Origin: CAZDVQ01 sp964508975
GTDB taxonomy: Bacteria > Bacteroidota > Bacteroidia > Chitinophagales > Saprospiraceae
Reading direction: 5' to 3'
DNA length: 38,381 nucleotides
NCBI GenBank assembly: GCA_964508975.1
Contig: CAZDVQ010000041.1
Location: 1 to 38,381 of the forward strand
Shown: positions 16,864-24,550 of the stretch, in pieces
Layout of the letters: each line of letters opens with the position of its first letter
Numbering within the stretch: position 1 is the first letter of the stretch
Translations under genes and position numbers: made by a program
The notes under the pieces: generated by a model
The model's input: only the letters and a program-made list of their open reading frames with translations
Told to the model about the DNA's origin: nothing
Database searches by the model: none

Positions 16864-18228
16864 ATGCGCAAAAGTATATATTCAAAACTGTTTGGCTGGC
16901 ACGCCCCCCGCACCAGCGCTGCGCAGTGGTGGCGCAACGCGCCAGACCGTAGGGCCGAGCGCCAGCGAGCCACGGAGCATAGCGACGGCGCCCAAAGGGC
17001 GCCGGGGTGCCCCAATATCCTATCCATCGTCGTGGTTTTATTGCTGTCGTTTACGGCTTGCCAACCATCCAACACGCCGCTGCCTACCGCCAAGGTTGAG
17101 GGCCTGGATTGGCCCGCCATCGAGCAACTGGCCCGCGGTACCACCGTGAAGTTGATGATGTGGCAGGGTGACCCCATGATTAACCAGTATATGCAGGGTT
17201 TTGTGGCCGAAAAAATGCGCGAACGATACGGCATCGAGTTGCAAATATCGCCCTGGGCACCTACCGAGATTACCAAGGTTTTTTTGGCCGACCGCGAGGC
17301 GCAAAAAACCTACAGCTCGTTGGATGTGGGCTGGCTCAACGGCGAAAATTTTTACCAAGTACGCAAAATTAATGCCCTGTACGGCCCATTTACGCAGCTT
17401 TTGCCCAACGCCGAGCTGATTGATTTTGAAAATCCGTTTATACAATTCGACTTCCAGCAGCCCATTGATGGCTTTGAATGCCCCTGGGGCAACGTGCAGA
17501 TGGCCATGATTTACGATAGCCTGCGTACCCCCCAGCCGCCGCAAACCCTGGCCGAGTTGGAAACCTACCTGAAAGCCAATCCGGGCAAATTTACCATCCC
17601 CTATGAGTTTGCGGGCATGACCCTGCTCAAAGCCTGGATGATTGAACTTGCAGGCAGCCGCGATGCCTTGGACGGCCCTTTTGACGAGGCCAAATACAAG
17701 CGCTACTCGGGCGAGTTGTTTGCCTATATCAATCGCCTGAAACCCTATTTCTGGCGGCAAGGGAAAACCTTCCCCGAAGGCTTATCCGCTGTGCATCAGA
17801 TGTTTGCGAATGGTGAACTGGATTTTACCCTCTCGAACAACGACAACGAGGTGGACAATAAAATCATCCAAGGTGTGTTGCCCAAAACCTCTAAAGCTTA
17901 CGTGATGCAAACGGGTAGCATTCAAAATTCGCACTACTTGGCTATTCCCGCGCAGGCCGCCAACAAGGCGGGCGCCTTGGTGCTCATCAACTTTTTAATC
18001 AGCCCGGAGGCCCAGTTTGAAAAGCTAAAACCCTCGGTTTGGGGCGATGGCATGGTGCTGGCCGTATCCAAGTTGCCAGAGGCCTGGCGTGTCAAATTCG
18101 AGACCATGCCCGAGCGGAAATCGGCCCCAAAACGGGCAGATATTCAGCCATTAGCGCTACGCGAGCCCGCACCCGAGTACATGATTAGGCTTTACGAAGA
18201 TTTTAAAACCCAGGTGATTGAACAGTAA
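16864..18228 (+). CDS. YnjB-like ABC transporter substrate-binding lipoprotein, signal peptide interrupted by a repeat element
   Basis: The 454-residue protein matches the YnjB branch of extracellular solute-binding proteins. WQGDPMINQYMQGF at the start of the mature part and DVGWLNGENFYQV recall the GGDQAINRYL and DLLWVNGENF regions of E. coli YnjB, and an ECPWGNVQM segment fits too. Such proteins deliver an unknown substrate to a membrane permease. The lipoprotein signal is hydrophobic (ILSIVVVLLLSF) with lipobox FTAC at Cys66. Between the charged start (MRKSIYSKLFGW) and this core lies an Arg-rich stretch (about residues 13-50), encoded by a GC-rich hairpin element inserted in frame. No usable start codon lies after it except a GTG nine codons before the cysteine. 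The permease gene overlaps the 3' end by 11 bp. Confidence 0.85.
   Translation: MRKSIYSKLFGWHAPRTSAAQWWRNAPDRRAERQRATEHSDGAQRAPGCPNILSIVVVLLLSFTACQPSNTPLPTAKVEGLDWPAIEQLARGTTVKLMMWQGDPMINQYMQGFVAEKMRERYGIELQISPWAPTEITKVFLADREAQKTYSSLDVGWLNGENFYQVRKINALYGPFTQLLPNAELIDFENPFIQFDFQQPIDGFECPWGNVQMAMIYDSLRTPQPPQTLAELETYLKANPGKFTIPYEFAGMTLLKAWMIELAGSRDALDGPFDEAKYKRYSGELFAYINRLKPYFWRQGKTFPEGLSAVHQMFANGELDFTLSNNDNEVDNKIIQGVLPKTSKAYVMQTGSIQNSHYLAIPAQAANKAGALVLINFLISPEAQFEKLKPSVWGDGMVLAVSKLPEAWRVKFETMPERKSAPKRADIQPLALREPAPEYMIRLYEDFKTQVIEQ
16898..17014 (-). repeat. GC-rich multi-hairpin element, copy 4 (reverse), inside a coding region
   Basis: Read on the minus strand this copy begins TTGGGGCACCCCGGCGCC and has the stems CGGCGCCC-TTT-GGGCGCCG (16986-17004) and TGGCGC-GTT-GCGCCA (16930-16944). 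It also has the core words GCTCCGTGGCTCGC and GCTCGGCCC. It lies wholly within the YnjB-like gene, keeps the frame and has no stop codon in that frame. Confidence 0.8.
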
Positions 18229-19063
18229 AGGCATCAAAATTTTGTTCCTTGCCTTGACCTTGCTGCCTATGTTGGCCAGCTTGGGCTACGCCTTGTTGTA
18301 TTCCTTGGGCTTGGTGGGTGCCTTGGCACAAGGTTTTACCCTGCAACATTGGCAACAGTTGCTAGGGCAGTGGCCCTTTTGGGCATCGCTACTGTGGAGC
18401 ATGGGCATTGCCACATTGGCCTTGGCCTTGGCCTGGTTGGCTGCCTTGGCCACTTTGCACCTGCTGGGCGATGCTTTACAGCGCGGTTGGGTACAAGCCT
18501 TGTTGCATATCCCCTTGGCCTTGCCACCCATGATTGCGGCTTTTATTGGATTTCAGTGGTTGGGCAGCGCCGGATTATTGTCGCGTGTGGCCTATCGGCT
18601 TGGCTTGGTGGATAGCATCCAGGCCTTCCCGGTGCTCATCAACGATAGCTATTACCTTGGGGTTATTGTGCTGCTGGCGGCCATGAGTTACCCATTTTTC
18701 CTGCTATTGATGTTGGATTATTACCGCAACGGTGGGGTAGCGGCCTATATAGATTTAGCCCGAACGCTGGGTGCCAGCAGTTGGCAAAGCAGCGCCAAAG
18801 TGCTGTTGCCCTTGATGTGGCACAAAACCAAGGCCAACGCCATTTTGGTGTTCATCGTGGCTTTTGGCGCATTTGAAGTGCCCTTGTTATTGGGGCAACA
18901 ATCGCCGGCCATGATATCGGTGTTCATCCACCAGAAATTCCGGAAATTTAACCTCGACGATTACCCGCAGGCTTATGCTGCTACGGTGCTTTATGCACTC
19001 ATCGCCTTGCTGTTTGTATTGTTGCTCACGCGTCAAAACAAGGAGGAAAAATGGGCAGATTAA
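18218..19063 (+). CDS. ABC transporter permease (YnjC N-half-like)
   Basis: The 281-residue inner-membrane protein has about six hydrophobic segments. An EAA-type loop (ARTLGASSWQSSAKVLLPL) would contact the ATPase. With the next gene it makes a heterodimeric permease corresponding to the two halves of fused permeases of the YnjC type. The start is a TTG at 18218, overlapping the binding-protein gene by 11 bp and preceded by AGGTGA. No ATG is available before the first membrane segment, so a coupled TTG start is the best choice. It overlaps the next gene by 13 bp. Confidence 0.82.
   Translation: MNSKGIKILFLALTLLPMLASLGYALLYSLGLVGALAQGFTLQHWQQLLGQWPFWASLLWSMGIATLALALAWLAALATLHLLGDALQRGWVQALLHIPLALPPMIAAFIGFQWLGSAGLLSRVAYRLGLVDSIQAFPVLINDSYYLGVIVLLAAMSYPFFLLLMLDYYRNGGVAAYIDLARTLGASSWQSSAKVLLPLMWHKTKANAILVFIVAFGAFEVPLLLGQQSPAMISVFIHQKFRKFNLDDYPQAYAATVLYALIALLFVLLLTRQNKEEKWAD
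19041..19046 (+). promoter_or_regulatory. Strong Shine-Dalgarno AGGAGG for the second permease
   Basis: AGGAGG lies 4 nt before the ATG at 19051, inside the end of the first permease gene. Perfect Shine-Dalgarno sites are unusual among the genes of this window, and this one settles the start. Confidence 0.75.
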
Positions 19064-19845
19064 TCGCTTGGTTGCGCTCGGGAAGTTTGATTTTACTGGC
19101 TTTCGGGCTGGTATTACCCTTGTTGTTCCTGCTGCTTTTATCGGTGTCGGGGCAGTGGCGCTACCCCGATATTTTGCCGCGAGACCTGACCTGGGCGCAT
19201 TGGAAAATGGCTTTCTTAGCGCAACAGGGCAGTTTATTGGCCTTGCGCAACAGCAGCTTACTGGCGCTAGTGGTGGCCACGGTCTCTACTTTTGCAGGAT
19301 TTTTCACGGCTTCGGTATTGGCTTACGATGCCCGTCGGGGACTATGGCTCAAAATGGCCTATTTGCCCTATGTTTTCTCGCCGGTTATTTACGCGTATGG
19401 CCTGTTGTTTTACTTCCATTACAGCAATGTTTCGGGTACATTTGGCGGCTTAATGCTCGCACAACTCCTGCTGACTTACCCATTTGCGGTCATATTTTTC
19501 TTCCGGCATTTTGATGGGCCGATGCAAGCCTTGGGGCAATTATCGCAAACCCTGGGGGCAAGTAGTTGGCAAGTATACCGTAAAGTTTGGGTGCCAGTAT
19601 CGGCCACGGCCTTGCGTATTTGTTTTTTCCAAGTATTTTTAATCAGTTGGTTCGAGTACGGTTTGAGCGCGGTGATTGGTTTGGGGCAAGTGCGCACGCT
19701 AACCTTGGCCGTGTATCAGTACATCGGCGAGTCGAATATATATTTTGCGGCCTTGGCCAGCAGTTTACTCAGCTTACCGCCTTTGTTGATGTTGTGGTTT
19801 GGGTCATTTAGTCGTTTTGGCCCAAGGCTGCGCAAGGAATTATAA
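19051..19845 (+). CDS. ABC transporter permease, second subunit (YnjC C-half-like)
   Basis: The 264-residue inner-membrane protein has about six hydrophobic segments and an EAA-type loop (SQTLGASSWQVYRKVWVPV) near residue 170. It is the partner of the 18218 permease and is translated from a strong Shine-Dalgarno site within that gene. The operon appears to end here. No ATP-binding subunit gene follows before the minus-strand remnant at 20120, and none occurs elsewhere in the window, so the ATPase must be supplied from another locus. Confidence 0.85.
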   Translation: MGRLIAWLRSGSLILLAFGLVLPLLFLLLLSVSGQWRYPDILPRDLTWAHWKMAFLAQQGSLLALRNSSLLALVVATVSTFAGFFTASVLAYDARRGLWLKMAYLPYVFSPVIYAYGLLFYFHYSNVSGTFGGLMLAQLLLTYPFAVIFFFRHFDGPMQALGQLSQTLGASSWQVYRKVWVPVSATALRICFFQVFLISWFEYGLSAVIGLGQVRTLTLAVYQYIGESNIYFAALASSLLSLPPLLMLWFGSFSRFGPRLRKEL

Positions 19846-19932
19846 GGGTTGCTTAGCGTTAAGTTGTCAATAGCTACGCCGAATTAGAACAGCTAAGTCA
19901 TTTTATCAATTATTCTATTGCTCTATTATTCC

Positions 19933-20102
19933 TTTTGGGCGCCCTATTCGCGTAGTCCCTTCGTTCCTTTGCGGTGCACTTCGTGGTTCGCTCGGTGCCT
20001 GCGGCACCGCCTCCCTGCGGTCGGCGCGCTCCACATGCCTGGCGCGATGCACTGTCGTTGCATTGCCTAATCGTTAGGCGGCTTTTTAAGCCACGTAGTG
20101 CA
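19933..20102 (+). repeat. GC-rich multi-hairpin element, copy 5 (forward)
   Basis: TTTTGGGCG starts the copy. It then has the subfamily segment TCGTTCCTTTGCGGTGCACT, GTTCGCTCGGTGCC, the stem GGTGCC-TGC-GGCACC, the word CATGCCTGGCGC and the hairpin GCCTAA-TCG-TTAGGC (20075-20089). It sits after the ABC permease operon. The segment starting TCGTTCC is shared with copy 8, so the family has at least two subtypes. Confidence 0.75.
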
Positions 20103-20119
20103 GTCGAAAAGGCGAATGC

Positions 20120-20326
20120 TTAGATTAGTCCTAGTTTTTTGGCTTCGTTTATGGTATTTTTTACCAACTCGTACTTTAGGCTCAGGCGTTTAGCAATTTC
20201 GCGCATGCTAAGCCCTGCTTTATATTGTTTAAAAACCTCTAAAGTGCTTACAACGCCTTCTTCTCTGCCTTTTACATAGCCGGCGGCCTCGTATTGTTCT
20301 TGTAGTGTGTAGGGGGTTTTGTCCAT
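20120..20326 (-). CDS. Short HTH-like protein, possible remnant of an Rpn-type nuclease gene
   Basis: Sixty-eight residues from the ATG at 20326 (MDKTPYTLQEQYEAAGYVKG). The sequence has a KGREEG stretch followed by a helix-turn-helix-like end (GLSMREIAKRLSLKYELVKN). This layout resembles the C-terminal tail of Rpn/PD-(D/E)XK transposase-like proteins of Bacteroidota, whose nuclease domain would lie upstream and is absent here. The frame is open further to 20416, but the added residues look non-coding. It may be a truncated relic or a small DNA-binding protein next to the restriction-like pair. Confidence 0.45.
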   Translation of the reverse strand: MDKTPYTLQEQYEAAGYVKGREEGVVSTLEVFKQYKAGLSMREIAKRLSLKYELVKNTINEAKKLGLI

Positions 20327-20741
20327 ATTAATTTGCTTGAGTAGATTTTTGAAATTATAGCCTACAGCAAAAATAAGACAAGCATAAGGAATGAGTGTAA
20401 TTATACATATAATCATTTTAGGTGTAATTCGTTTGGCTTGGAGCAGTATTTTTTTTGCAAGGTCAATTATGAAAATTAAACTTCAAGTAATACCGCTACT
20501 CGATAAATGCAGTAATAATCGAATACACTTGCAAAGAGTTAATCACGATGTATTGATACTTAGTGTTGAGTTAAATCAACTCTTAGCCTAGGTAATTATT
20601 AGCTTAGAAGTATTATCTTTGTAACTTACAAATAAACTATCATGAACCAAGAAGATAAAATCAGTATTGATCATTTTGATAGCAAGCATTAACAGTTTCG
20701 AATAGAATTCATGATGTTTTTCATATATTAAATAATATTGA
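20327..20741. other. AT-rich gap upstream of the HNH gene
   Basis: No gene of normal size is present. A 16-codon frame (20642-20692, MNQEDKISIDHFDSKH) begins shortly after a promoter-like box and could be a leader peptide or the relic of a lost gene. The inverted repeat GTTGA/TCAAC occurs near 20565-20580. The base composition changes here to the AT-rich type of the following two genes. Confidence 0.4.
20614..20621 (+). promoter_or_regulatory. Bacteroidota -7 box upstream of the HNH gene
   Basis: TATCTTTG is a perfect TAnnTTTG match about 120 bp before the HNH start and 20 bp before a 16-codon frame. No good -33 TTTG is present at 19 bp. It would give a long leader to the HNH/HpaII-like pair. 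Confidence 0.4.
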
Positions 20742-21506
20742 ATGAATAGTAGCAATTGGACTAGGGAGGAAACAATTATTGCTTTCAATGTGTATTTTAA
20801 GATACCTTTTAACCGTAGTAGCAAAACTCACCCCCTGATTGTTGAATATTCCAAAATTATTGGACGTTCACCTTCGGCATTAAACATGAAAGTTGGAAAT
20901 ATCGGCAGGCTTGACCCGAATCTAAAGTCCCAAGGAATATCTGGATTGGGTCATGGGGCTAGGCTTGAAGAGCAATTATGGGAGGAGTTTGACGGTAATT
21001 GGGACAGACTTGCTTATGAGAGCGAGTTATTAATTGCCAAATATAAAAATAGAAGTATTGAATCTCAGGCAATTATAAATGAAGACGAATTGCCGTTAGG
21101 TAAAGAAAGGGACGCAATCGTTAAGGCTAGAGTTAATCAAAGCTTTTTTAGAAGCATGATCCTTTCCTCTTATCGCTCAGCCTGTTGTATAACTCGTTTA
21201 ACTGTTCCAGAATTATTGGTTGCTAGTCATATTAAACCCTGGTCTCAAGACAAAGTAAACAGAGTAAATCCTCATAACGGGCTATGTTTAAATGTAATGC
21301 ACGACAAGGCGTTTGATAGGGGATTAATAACAATAACACCAGATTATAAGGTTAAGGTATCTGGACGGCTCGACAATTATTTGGATGACAAATCTTTAGA
21401 CTTTTTCTTCTACCCTTACCATAATCAAACAATCGATTTACCGGACCGATTTTTGCCGTCGCAAGATTTTTTAGAGTATCATAATAATCAAATATATCTA
21501 GAATGA
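20742..21506 (+). CDS. HNH endonuclease of restriction type
   Basis: The 254-residue protein has an N-terminal helical domain (NWTREETIIAFNVYFKIPF, then IIGRSPSALNMKVGN) of the kind that precedes HNH domains in restriction-type nucleases. The C-terminal HNH domain has His163 in SHIKPW, Asn179 in NPHNGLCL and His187 in MHDKAFDRG, plus Cys-Cys at CCITRL. All catalytic and metal positions of the HNH_2 type are kept, so it is probably active on DNA. It is markedly AT-rich compared with the flanking genes, a sign of transfer. Its stop overlaps the start of the next gene (ATGA), so the two products are probably made together. Confidence 0.87.
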   Translation: MNSSNWTREETIIAFNVYFKIPFNRSSKTHPLIVEYSKIIGRSPSALNMKVGNIGRLDPNLKSQGISGLGHGARLEEQLWEEFDGNWDRLAYESELLIAKYKNRSIESQAIINEDELPLGKERDAIVKARVNQSFFRSMILSSYRSACCITRLTVPELLVASHIKPWSQDKVNRVNPHNGLCLNVMHDKAFDRGLITITPDYKVKVSGRLDNYLDDKSLDFFFYPYHNQTIDLPDRFLPSQDFLEYHNNQIYLE

Positions 21507-22234
21507 GTTTCGGTTTAAGGTTAATAAAATTAAGAAATGAAGTTTCTAATAAAAGTCATATAGTTAATCATCAGCCTAATAGCTTTTCAGAAATTATTTT
21601 AATCGAAAAAAAAACACTCATTTTAAAAGTTTGCGAAACTGTCAAGGTGTTATATAAAATAAATGGATTTCATGGCAAGGAATATATCGTTAAGCGTATT
21701 AATGAGATGCCTGAATTAAAATCACGGATTGAAGAAATAAGAGTACATGGAGGTGATTTACAGTTTAGGTCAATAAAGCCTGATTTATTTAGCTTAAAAC
21801 TCCAATTGATAGACAGTTTATTTCCTCGTATTTTGGCCGAACTGGTTAAATTGTCTGCGACTCAAAGTTTAGGTAAAATTAATCAACTAATAGACTTGCT
21901 TGAAAGTTCTAATCCAATTGGTTACAATACAAATACAGCGCATAAATTATATGTGTATAAAGTTAAACGTTTTTTATATGCTTGCATATCAGGGATGTAT
22001 CGTAATCAAAATTACGATATGAAGAGTGATTTTATGATACTTCTAGAGAATTATGATTTGCAAAATAGCAGTATAATTAATCCCGGAGGAAGTATTAAGT
22101 ATATCGAAGATGCCTTGTTTCTTCGGTGTGAATTAGAAATTGTTCAAGATCAATTCCATGACATTGGTAAAATTTATTTAGCAAATGACAATTTATTTTA
22201 CATGGATTTGAACTTACAAATACGATTTACATAA
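21503..22234 (+). CDS. Protein resembling the C-terminal half of HpaII-family restriction endonucleases
   Basis: The 243-residue AT-rich protein overlaps the HNH gene by ATGA. From about residue 45 on, its pattern fits my recollection of the C-terminal part of HpaII-type enzymes: YKINGF, LKSRIEEI, LIDSLFPRILAELVKL, ESSNPIGYN, HKLYVYKVKRFL and the final LYLNLQIRF-like end (FYMDLNLQIRF). The N-terminal catalytic region of HpaII, with its IKSQLGSPSTLLN segment, is not present, since the protein is about 120 residues shorter. It may act as a DNA-recognition partner of the HNH nuclease or be a truncated relic. No methyltransferase gene is nearby. The family call is from memory and moderate. Confidence 0.55.
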   Translation: MSFGLRLIKLRNEVSNKSHIVNHQPNSFSEIILIEKKTLILKVCETVKVLYKINGFHGKEYIVKRINEMPELKSRIEEIRVHGGDLQFRSIKPDLFSLKLQLIDSLFPRILAELVKLSATQSLGKINQLIDLLESSNPIGYNTNTAHKLYVYKVKRFLYACISGMYRNQNYDMKSDFMILLENYDLQNSSIINPGGSIKYIEDALFLRCELEIVQDQFHDIGKIYLANDNLFYMDLNLQIRFT

Positions 22235-22272
22235 ATTTTCTAATTGTCAAATTAATAGGTTACTGGTATGCC

Positions 22273-23829
22273 CTAATCCCCAGCCCAGTTTTCTCGGTCT
22301 AGGCTGCGGTGGTGGATTGCTTCGGAGAGGTGCTCCACTTTAATGTCGGCGCTGTTGTCGAGATCAGCGATGGTACGGGCAACCTTCAAGATACGATCGT
22401 AGGCCCTGGCCGATAGTTGTAGGCGCGTCATAGCACTTTTCAGCACGGATTGGCTGTTGGGGTTGAGTTGGCATACTTCGCGTACCATTTTGGTCGACAT
22501 CTGGGCATTGCAGTACACGCCGGGTTGGCTTTCGAAACGGGCTTGTTGTATTTTCCGCGCTCGGATTACATTTTCACGGATATCTTGGCTCTTGAGTTGC
22601 GGGCGTTCGTCGTAAAGTTCGTCGTAGCTCACGGGGGTAACTTCCACGTGTAGGTCGATACGGTCCAGCAAGGGCCCCGATATTTTGTTGAGGTATTTTT
22701 TAACTACTCCTGGGCCGCAGGTACAATCCTTGGTAGGGTGGTTGTAATAACCGCAAGGACAAGGATTTAGCGAGGCCACCAGCAAGAAACTGGCGGGGTA
22801 ATCAACTGAAATTCGGGCACGCGAAATGGTGACCTTGCGTTCTTCCATGGGTTGCCGCATGACTTCTAGGGCTTGTCGTTTAAATTCGGGTAATTCATCG
22901 AGGAATAGCACGCCATTGTGCGCTAGGGATATTTCGCCAGGTTGTGGATTCGAGCCACCACCAACCAGGGCTACATCGCTGATGGTATGGTGTGGCGAGC
23001 GGAACGGCCTGGCCGATATGAGCGAGGTATGCGCTGGCAAATAACCAGATACCGAATAAATCTTGGTAGTTTCGAGTGCCTCGTGCAAGGACAATGGCGG
23101 CAGGATGGTGGGCAAACGTTTGGCCAACATGGTTTTACCGGCACCGGGCGGCCCGATAAGGATAACGTTGTGGCCACCCGCCGCGGCTATTTCCATAGCC
23201 CGTTTGATGTTTTCCTGACCTTTCACGTCTGAAAAATCCTCGGCGTAGAGGCTTTGGTTGAAGGCAAACTCTTCTCGGGCTTCCACTTCGATACGTTCCA
23301 GTTTTTTGTAGCCACTAAAATGGTCGATAACCTCGGTTACATGTTCGGCACCGTATACTTCAAGCCCTTTAACGATGGCGGCTTCTCGGGCGTTGGCCTT
23401 GGGCAGGATGAAGCCTTTAAAGCCTTCCTTTTTGGCTTGGATGGCAATGGGCAGGGCACCTTTGATGGGCCGCAGCACGCCATCGAGCGAGAGCTCGCCC
23501 ATGATGATGTAATCGCCTACTTGTTTGTGGGGGATTTGGCCGGTAGCGGCGAGGAGCCCGATGGCTAGGGTAAGGTCGTAGTGAGAGCCTTCCTTGCGGA
23601 TATCGGCTGGGGCCAAGTTAATGATGATGCGGATGCGCGGGATAGGCATGCCGATGCTTTTGAGCGCGGCCTCGATGCGCATGTAGCCTTCGCGTACGGC
23701 GCTATCGGGTAGGCCAACGAGTGCGTAGCCGGGTTGACCTTGTTGTAGGGGGCCGCCAGGGCTCACCTCGGCGGTTATGGTTTTAGCATCGACACCGTAA
23801 ACGGCGCTTCCGTAGGTTTTAATGTGCAT
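22273..23829 (-). CDS. comM: YifB/ComM-family Mg-chelatase-like AAA+ ATPase
   Basis: The 518-residue protein is a full-length ComM/YifB, a hexameric helicase that aids branch migration during natural transformation in some bacteria. An N-terminal ChlI/Lon-C-like domain (residues 1-165, VGLPDSAVREGYMRI and LAPADIRKEGSHYDL) is followed by an AAA+ module. This has Walker A at 226-233 (GPPGAGKT), Walker B LFLDELPEF and a C-terminal lid (AYDRILKVARTIADL). A Cys-rich zinc-like stretch (NPCPCGYYNHPTKDCTCG) is typical. It converges with the HNH/HpaII-like pair, with 38 bp between them. Confidence 0.95.
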   Translation of the reverse strand: MHIKTYGSAVYGVDAKTITAEVSPGGPLQQGQPGYALVGLPDSAVREGYMRIEAALKSIGMPIPRIRIIINLAPADIRKEGSHYDLTLAIGLLAATGQIPHKQVGDYIIMGELSLDGVLRPIKGALPIAIQAKKEGFKGFILPKANAREAAIVKGLEVYGAEHVTEVIDHFSGYKKLERIEVEAREEFAFNQSLYAEDFSDVKGQENIKRAMEIAAAGGHNVILIGPPGAGKTMLAKRLPTILPPLSLHEALETTKIYSVSGYLPAHTSLISARPFRSPHHTISDVALVGGGSNPQPGEISLAHNGVLFLDELPEFKRQALEVMRQPMEERKVTISRARISVDYPASFLLVASLNPCPCGYYNHPTKDCTCGPGVVKKYLNKISGPLLDRIDLHVEVTPVSYDELYDERPQLKSQDIRENVIRARKIQQARFESQPGVYCNAQMSTKMVREVCQLNPNSQSVLKSAMTRLQLSARAYDRILKVARTIADLDNSADIKVEHLSEAIHHRSLDRENWAGD

Positions 23830-23975
23830 ACAAAGTTTGATCGCTTGGTCAGTAAATTTCGTCGGGGCAAAGATGATACGAAATTTTTAGAAGCCTGCAA
23901 ATCAAACGGTTATAACTTATTCGATATTGGAATAAGATATTACGGAAGGATGGAGGTTTTGGAATAAGAGCATTA

Positions 23976-24101
23976 TTTGGGCGTTGCGGCCTTTGGCCGC
24001 CGCTGTCCTACGGGGTTCGCTAACGCTCCGTGCTATGCACCGCGGCTGGCGCCGCGCCCTCCGGCCAGCTAACGCAGCCAAGGCCGCGAAGCGGCCTTGG
24101 C
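23976..24101 (+). repeat. GC-rich multi-hairpin element, copy 6 (forward)
   Basis: TTTGGGCG is followed by the stem GCGGCC-TTT-GGCCGC, the core CTACGGGGTTCGC and GCTCCGTGCTATGCACC. Then come the stem CGCGGC-TGGC-GCCGCG and a perfect 11-bp terminal hairpin GCCAAGGCCGC-GAA-GCGGCCTTGGC (24077-24101). It forms an inverted pair with copy 7. Confidence 0.8.
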
Positions 24102-24104
24102 AAT

Positions 24105-24155
24105 GTGGGGATGTGAGGATTTGAGGAAGTGAGGATGTGAGGATTTGGGGATAAG
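24105..24155. repeat. Degenerate GATGTGAGGATTTGAGG direct repeats
   Basis: The words GATGTGAGGATTTG and GAAGTGAGGATGTGAGG repeat without a break just after copy 6 and before copy 7. They are non-coding and similar in kind to the repeats that flank copy 3. Confidence 0.6.
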
Positions 24156-24195
24156 ATAATACCCACTCTGCCCTCTGCTCTCTGAACTAAACATT

Positions 24196-24333
24196 GGCCT
24201 AGCGATGCGGAGCGGTGGCCCGCAGGGCCAGACCGCAGTAGAGCCGCCCAACCTGGGCGGCTAACAAGGGCCGAGCGAACAGCGAGCCGCGTAGCGTAGC
24301 GCCCCGAGCAACGCGAGGGGAGGCCCCAAAAAA
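24196..24333 (-). repeat. GC-rich multi-hairpin element, copy 7 (reverse)
   Basis: Read on the plus strand it ends GAGGCCCCAAAAAA, the reverse complement of the T-tract/GGGGC start of forward copies. Hairpins include AGCCGCCCA/TGGGCGGCT. The core GGGCCGAGCGAACAGCGAGC is shared with copy 9 and, with changes, copy 4. It faces copy 6. Confidence 0.75.
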
Positions 24334-24403
24334 GAATAAAGGATAAAATGAATAAATGATGAAACGACCTTGGATTAGCCGTTTTTGATTTTTTGTGTTT
24401 TAG

Positions 24404-24490
24404 CTCATTTAGCTTTCAGCGAAAACAGCCTTTTGCAAATTTTAGCATTGTATTTAAAGGACGCACTATCTGCGTCAGGGGCTACCCCAT
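24404..24490 (+). repeat. Diverged half copy of the MITE-like repeat
   Basis: The words TTTAGCTTTCAGCGAAAACAG, TTTTGCAAATTTTAGC and GGGGCTACCCC follow the order of the left arm of the 8318-8482 repeat (TTTAG, GCGAAAAACAGC, TTTTTGCTTTAAA, GTAGCCCC). The right arm is missing. The similarity is weak but collinear. Confidence 0.4.
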
Positions 24491-24550
24491 TGGGCTTGTT
24501 CAGATATGGCCAAACAAAAAAAGCCAACCCTTGCGGATTGACTTTTGATG

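Noticed and set aside
17020..17060. A downstream GTG start for the YnjB-like protein, after the inserted element
   Set aside because: Only nine residues with no positive charge would precede the lipobox cysteine, too short for a lipoprotein signal.
20120..22234. A complete restriction-modification system
   Set aside because: No DNA methyltransferase motifs were seen in the region, so only a nuclease-type pair is claimed.
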